64,000 bases of DNA, taken from the NCBI GenBank assembly GCA_015680685.1, contig MNCI01038110.1, positions 371,607 to 435,606 on the forward strand, read 5' to 3'. Origin of the DNA: Gnetum montanum (lineage: Eukaryota; Streptophyta; Gnetopsida; Gnetales; Gnetaceae). Made by a program: the position numbers and the translations under genes. The notes beneath the pieces were generated by a model, which saw only the letters and a program-made list of their open reading frames with translations, was not told where the DNA came from and did not search any database. Below, one piece after another: positions 60,928 to 64,000 of this stretch. How positions within the stretch are numbered: position 1 is the stretch's first letter; every line of letters starts with the position of its first letter.

Positions 60928-60932
60928 TAGGG

Positions 60933-63505
60933 GAGGTGATAGCCCATAGTTGGAGGAGCTAAGGCCTACTTAGGATCAAGTTAAATTTGGGCATCTCCTT
61001 GATCTCGATCAATTTAGTGGTAGAGGGGAATTGCTCCTCTACCATGAAGGCTATTGTAACTATTTCTCTTATGAAAACATGCAAATCATTGAAGGATTTT
61101 AGGCATGTTGTCTTTGTAGGTTTGATTTGATGAACAAAATTGAGTTTGTTGATGATTATGTATGGAAGGATGTTAGTTGTCATCCCAACATCAACATGCA
61201 CCCTATAGATTTTACATTGCTCCACGCAGATTATGATAAACATTGGCATAATAATGACTTGACCCTTCTAAGGGTCTACCTTGATCACCTCATCATGAAA
61301 TGCAAGGGGCATTAAGTTCAATTCCTACGATAAGGAGGCAACATCACAACATAGATGGAGTGTTCATCCACTAGGATGTCCTTCGTGATAGGAATATAGG
61401 TCAACATGTGAACCAATGCTTCCTAGTGGGTGGAGGAATTCATTATTAGGTCATATAAGCTTAATGTTGTATTTTTCTATTTTAAAGCTTATTTGACCTA
61501 TGCCAATGCATCAAGGAAGTCCTTTCTGCTATCTACTACCTTGTTGTTGGCCTTCATCTCCTTCATGTGGCCCAAGAGAAAAATCTCTCATGTAGGAGAC
61601 TTGGGCTTTCCATGCCTTGATTATTTTCGAACCTCAGTTCTTTGTTGTTTATCCTTGGTTGTGGCCTCTTTGGTTGGTTGGGGCATTGGGATAAAGGAAA
61701 AGAGGACTAGCTTTGGTGGGCCTAGTACCCTTTGATTCTAGTAATACCTAAGCATTTGATTAACAAGGTGCTCATTGGGCCTCTTGGATTGCCATCTTAA
61801 TTTATTGTTGGTGTTGGCTACAATATGGAACCTTGGGCAAATAGGGGTTGATGCATTTTCTACCATTGAAATTCAAACAAGTGGGGAGTCCCCACATTGT
61901 GGCACCCTTACAACAAAGGATGGTTGGGTGGTTGTTGCTACAACATGCTATGGGATCTTAACCACAAAGGATGTTATGGGTGTTCAAGGTGGTGCTATGA
62001 TAATGAAAGGGATCCTCGAACTGGTTGAGCATGATGAGGCTCTAGCATCACTAGAGAGCACATGAATCATGAATGGTTTGCGCACTAGTTTTGAACTGTC
62101 ATCAACATTGATAGCATTGATGATGTATCTGGTATTTCTCATGTTGAGGGGATCCTTGTAAACCCCCATTGATTGGTTTTTGGGGAACATTGGGTTGGTT
62201 GCATCAAGGACCAACTCACCCTTATCAATCATGCATTGTATATCATCTTGCAAAGCCATGCAAAAATATATATCATGGCCCTAAAGTTGGTGATATTGGC
62301 AAAACCAATCAAATCTAAAATGCTTAAGGACCGAAGACTTATTTGGTAGTGTAGTTGAAGGATTCTTAAGGAGCTTGCAATATTGGTCATGCTGCTTGCA
62401 AGCATCCTTAGAAACCTACTTATATTGGATGCATCTAGCATGAAGTAGCTGGTCCAAGTGCTTTGACTGCTTAATGGGCAATGATGTGTACTTTGAGTGA
62501 TCATGTTACTCAAAGTTAGGCCTTGAGGTAGTTGCTTCCATGGCTGCCATTGATGCAAGCTAGGTGTTTACCATAGTGCTAGAACCAAATGCCTTATTAT
62601 TGTTGGTTTGGGCCTTGGGTGGCTTTGCTATTAGTTTGGCGTTGATTGGCTTAGCCTCGTTGGCCATTGTTGCTATAGTTGTGGTTGGCTAGTTTTTCTT
62701 GTAATTGTCCTTGTCCCTTTTTGCATAAAAATTTTTGTAGGCCATGTAGGCTAGGTCCTTGTTGACCTTCACCACATTTTGAATGCTTTTGGTTTGAGTG
62801 AATGCTTGGCTCAAGAATTATGGGGCAAGGTAATACAACTTCAACTTAATGAAGTCATTCATTGCCCCCTTGAAAATGGCCAATAGGTATGTCTCTATGA
62901 TAGGCTTACAAATCTCATTAAGTGATGTACTTCATCACTGAATGAATTGTTACACAGGCTCCAAGTGACCTTGCTTAACTTGCATCAACTTATCTAGGGT
63001 CACCTTAGGCTTCATGTTATACTTGAAGCATGTGATGAATTGGGTAAGCAACTTTTCCAAAGATGAAAGGGAGGCCTTAGGGAGTGCACAGTACCAATCC
63101 AATGCCTTGCTGATCAAGGACATGTTAAACACACAAATGATTACATGTGGCCATTTTTACAGTAGAAGGCATTTAGATTGAAAGGTCACCAGATGGATGT
63201 TGGGATCCCCTTCATCATTGTATTTGTCGAATTAGGGTAATAGGACCCCAATGGGTAGTGCTAGTGGTGGGACTATAGGACTAATTGGATCACCTTGGTA
63301 GAAGTCCATCACATAGACCATTTTAGAGGAGGTGGCCTTGAATCGCTTAACCTCTTTGGTGTAACTTTGGATTAGTTGGAATGCTTGATCCAAGCCTGGC
63401 ATGGTTGTAGTGGGCTGCATTGATTGGGCACCCTTCACCTGTTGTGTTGGCACCCTTCACAACAATCGAGCTTGAAGTGGTGGTTGAAGGTTGTTTAGGG
63501 TTCAT
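60933..63505 (-). pseudogene. gag-protease of element 1, right of the insertion (broken)
   Basis: From the start MNPKQPSTTTSS at 63505 the sequence jumps within about 30 codons to MQPTTTMPGLDQAFQLIQ (about 63410). About 900 bases of the N-terminal gag region present in element 0 are therefore deleted. Then follow YVMDFYQGDPISPIVPPLAL (63320), ALDWYCALPKASLSSLEKLL (63100), LMQVKQGHLEPV, a knuckle region about 62320-62260, linkers, and the protease core VDVGMTTNILPY (61200) with NLILSRP (60962). Stops are frequent and mostly TAG. The remainder of the protease is at 26396-26000. Confidence 0.82.
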
Positions 63506-63851
63506 GGTGCAAGAGAAAAATGCAAATGTTGCTGAATGTAGAAAGGATAAAAATGGCTAACTTTCCTAACTAAAAGAAAATGACTAAGTATAAAAATGTA
63601 GAAAACTGACTAAGTGTAGACTGTCAAAAAAAAATGGCTAACTCTGGGACTATGCTTAAAGTTGACTATGCTCCCTACACTATGAACTAAAAATGCTTTG
63701 CTGAGCACCTAGAATTTAGCTAAGTGTTTGGTATATGCTCTGCGATTATCAAGTGGGGATTTAGGGGAACTAATGATAAGGACCAATCTATATAGAGTGT
63801 AAATAGCATGCAAGGCAAAAACCAAGGGAGGCTAAAGAAGGAAATGGTAAA
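63506..63851 (-). other. Leader of element 1
   Basis: Homologous to 12474-12875, with AAAATGGCTAA repeats and GACTATGCTCC motifs. Confidence 0.6.
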
Positions 63852-63871
63852 GGCCCTCCTTCTAACACCAA
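63852..63871 (-). other. Primer binding site of element 1
   Basis: The minus strand reads TTGGTGTTAGAAGGAGGGCC. This copy retains the TGG start. Confidence 0.75.
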
Positions 63872-63876
63872 AAAAC

Positions 63877-63886
63877 TATAGCAACC
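63877..63886 (-). mobile_element. Ten-base stub of the 5' LTR of element 1
   Basis: TATAGCAACC matches the LTR edge TATAGTAGTT at 12901 allowing C/T and G/A differences. It is then interrupted by an oppositely oriented LTR. Confidence 0.6.
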
Positions 63887-64000
63887 TGAAACACCATCAA
63901 TTTTGGGCTTCAACACTTTAACTGCAAATTTTTCTCTAAGTGTTAAAACATGGCAAATTCTTCTAACTGTTGGTGCTACACTCCCTAGTGGAGCTATCAT
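63887..64000 (+). mobile_element. Start of a plus-strand LTR (continues beyond the window)
   Basis: Begins TGAAACACCATCAATTTTGG. It then follows the minus-strand reading of the LTR 14505-14385 (GTCTAAGTGT.AAAAC.TGGCAA), so it is an LTR of the same superfamily branch in opposite orientation. Its element would extend to the right. Confidence 0.7.

Larger units (their letters stand above)
26392..60932 (-). mobile_element. Element 2 with its TSDs (contains nested element 3)
   Basis: A Ty3/gypsy Tat-like retrotransposon reading leftwards. The target-site duplication TAGGG is at 26392-26396 and 60928-60932. Order in element direction: 5' LTR (60927-60390 plus 43524-42767, split by element 3), PBS, leader, gag-protease, antisense gene on the plus strand, RT-RNase H-aRNase H-integrase, AGTTTA array, polypurine tract, 3' LTR. 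Element 0 supplies the empty-site sequence (GAATAGGGAAGGAGATAG at about 9069), which supports the insertion. Coding regions have a moderate number of stops and frameshifts. Confidence 0.9.

Noticed and set aside
1-64000. Host protein-coding, tRNA or rRNA genes
   Set aside because: Every coding region I could interpret belongs to the retrotransposons, and no tRNA-like or rRNA-like block was recognised by eye.

Overview
The window is intergenic DNA from a large, repeat-rich vascular plant genome. I find no convincing host gene, tRNA or rRNA. Nearly everything is LTR retrotransposon of the Ty3/gypsy superfamily. A second, archaeal-type RNase H domain between RT/RNase H and integrase, plus a CxxHx..GHx4C-type gag knuckle, point to the plant-specific Tat/Ogre side of the superfamily. 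The species cannot be named from the sequence.

Layout. (A) 1-5357: plus-strand element with the end of a 5' LTR, a PBS, a leader, and decayed gag-protease. It ends at a suspicious junction with an N at 5284. (0) 5358-14505: minus-strand element without its pol part. (1) 12901-63886: old minus-strand element that shares the LTR 12901-14505 with element 0. (2) 26397-60927: younger minus-strand element inserted into the protease region of element 1 (TSD TAGGG). (3) 43525-60384: youngest minus-strand element inserted into the 5' LTR of element 2 (TSD GTGTA), with two 1469-bp LTRs. At 63887 a further LTR starts on the plus strand, 10 bp inside the 5' LTR of element 1.

The unusual feature is shared by elements 0, 1, 2 and 3. 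Between protease and reverse transcriptase, where other elements run straight on or (in Ogre) carry an intron, each has a 3-5 kb gene on the opposite strand. It has about eight exons, with matching splice sites and intron phases in the copies compared. Summed over its exons it would encode roughly 1,050 residues that I do not recognise. In element 2 a TATA box precedes its first exon. Because it lies antisense to the genomic RNA, its introns would not be spliced out during retrotransposition, which explains how they persist. Degenerate arrays of an AGTTTA-headed unit lie at three module boundaries: PPT/integrase, RT/antisense gene, and antisense gene/protease. Element-specific short palindromic motifs recur in the LTR (upstream of the TATA box in element 2), in the leader and in the first intron of the antisense gene.

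All copies are damaged. Elements A, 0 and 1 are CpG-poor and full of stops at former Gln and Trp codons. Elements 2 and 3 keep CpG and have long open segments. No element is intact in this sequence.
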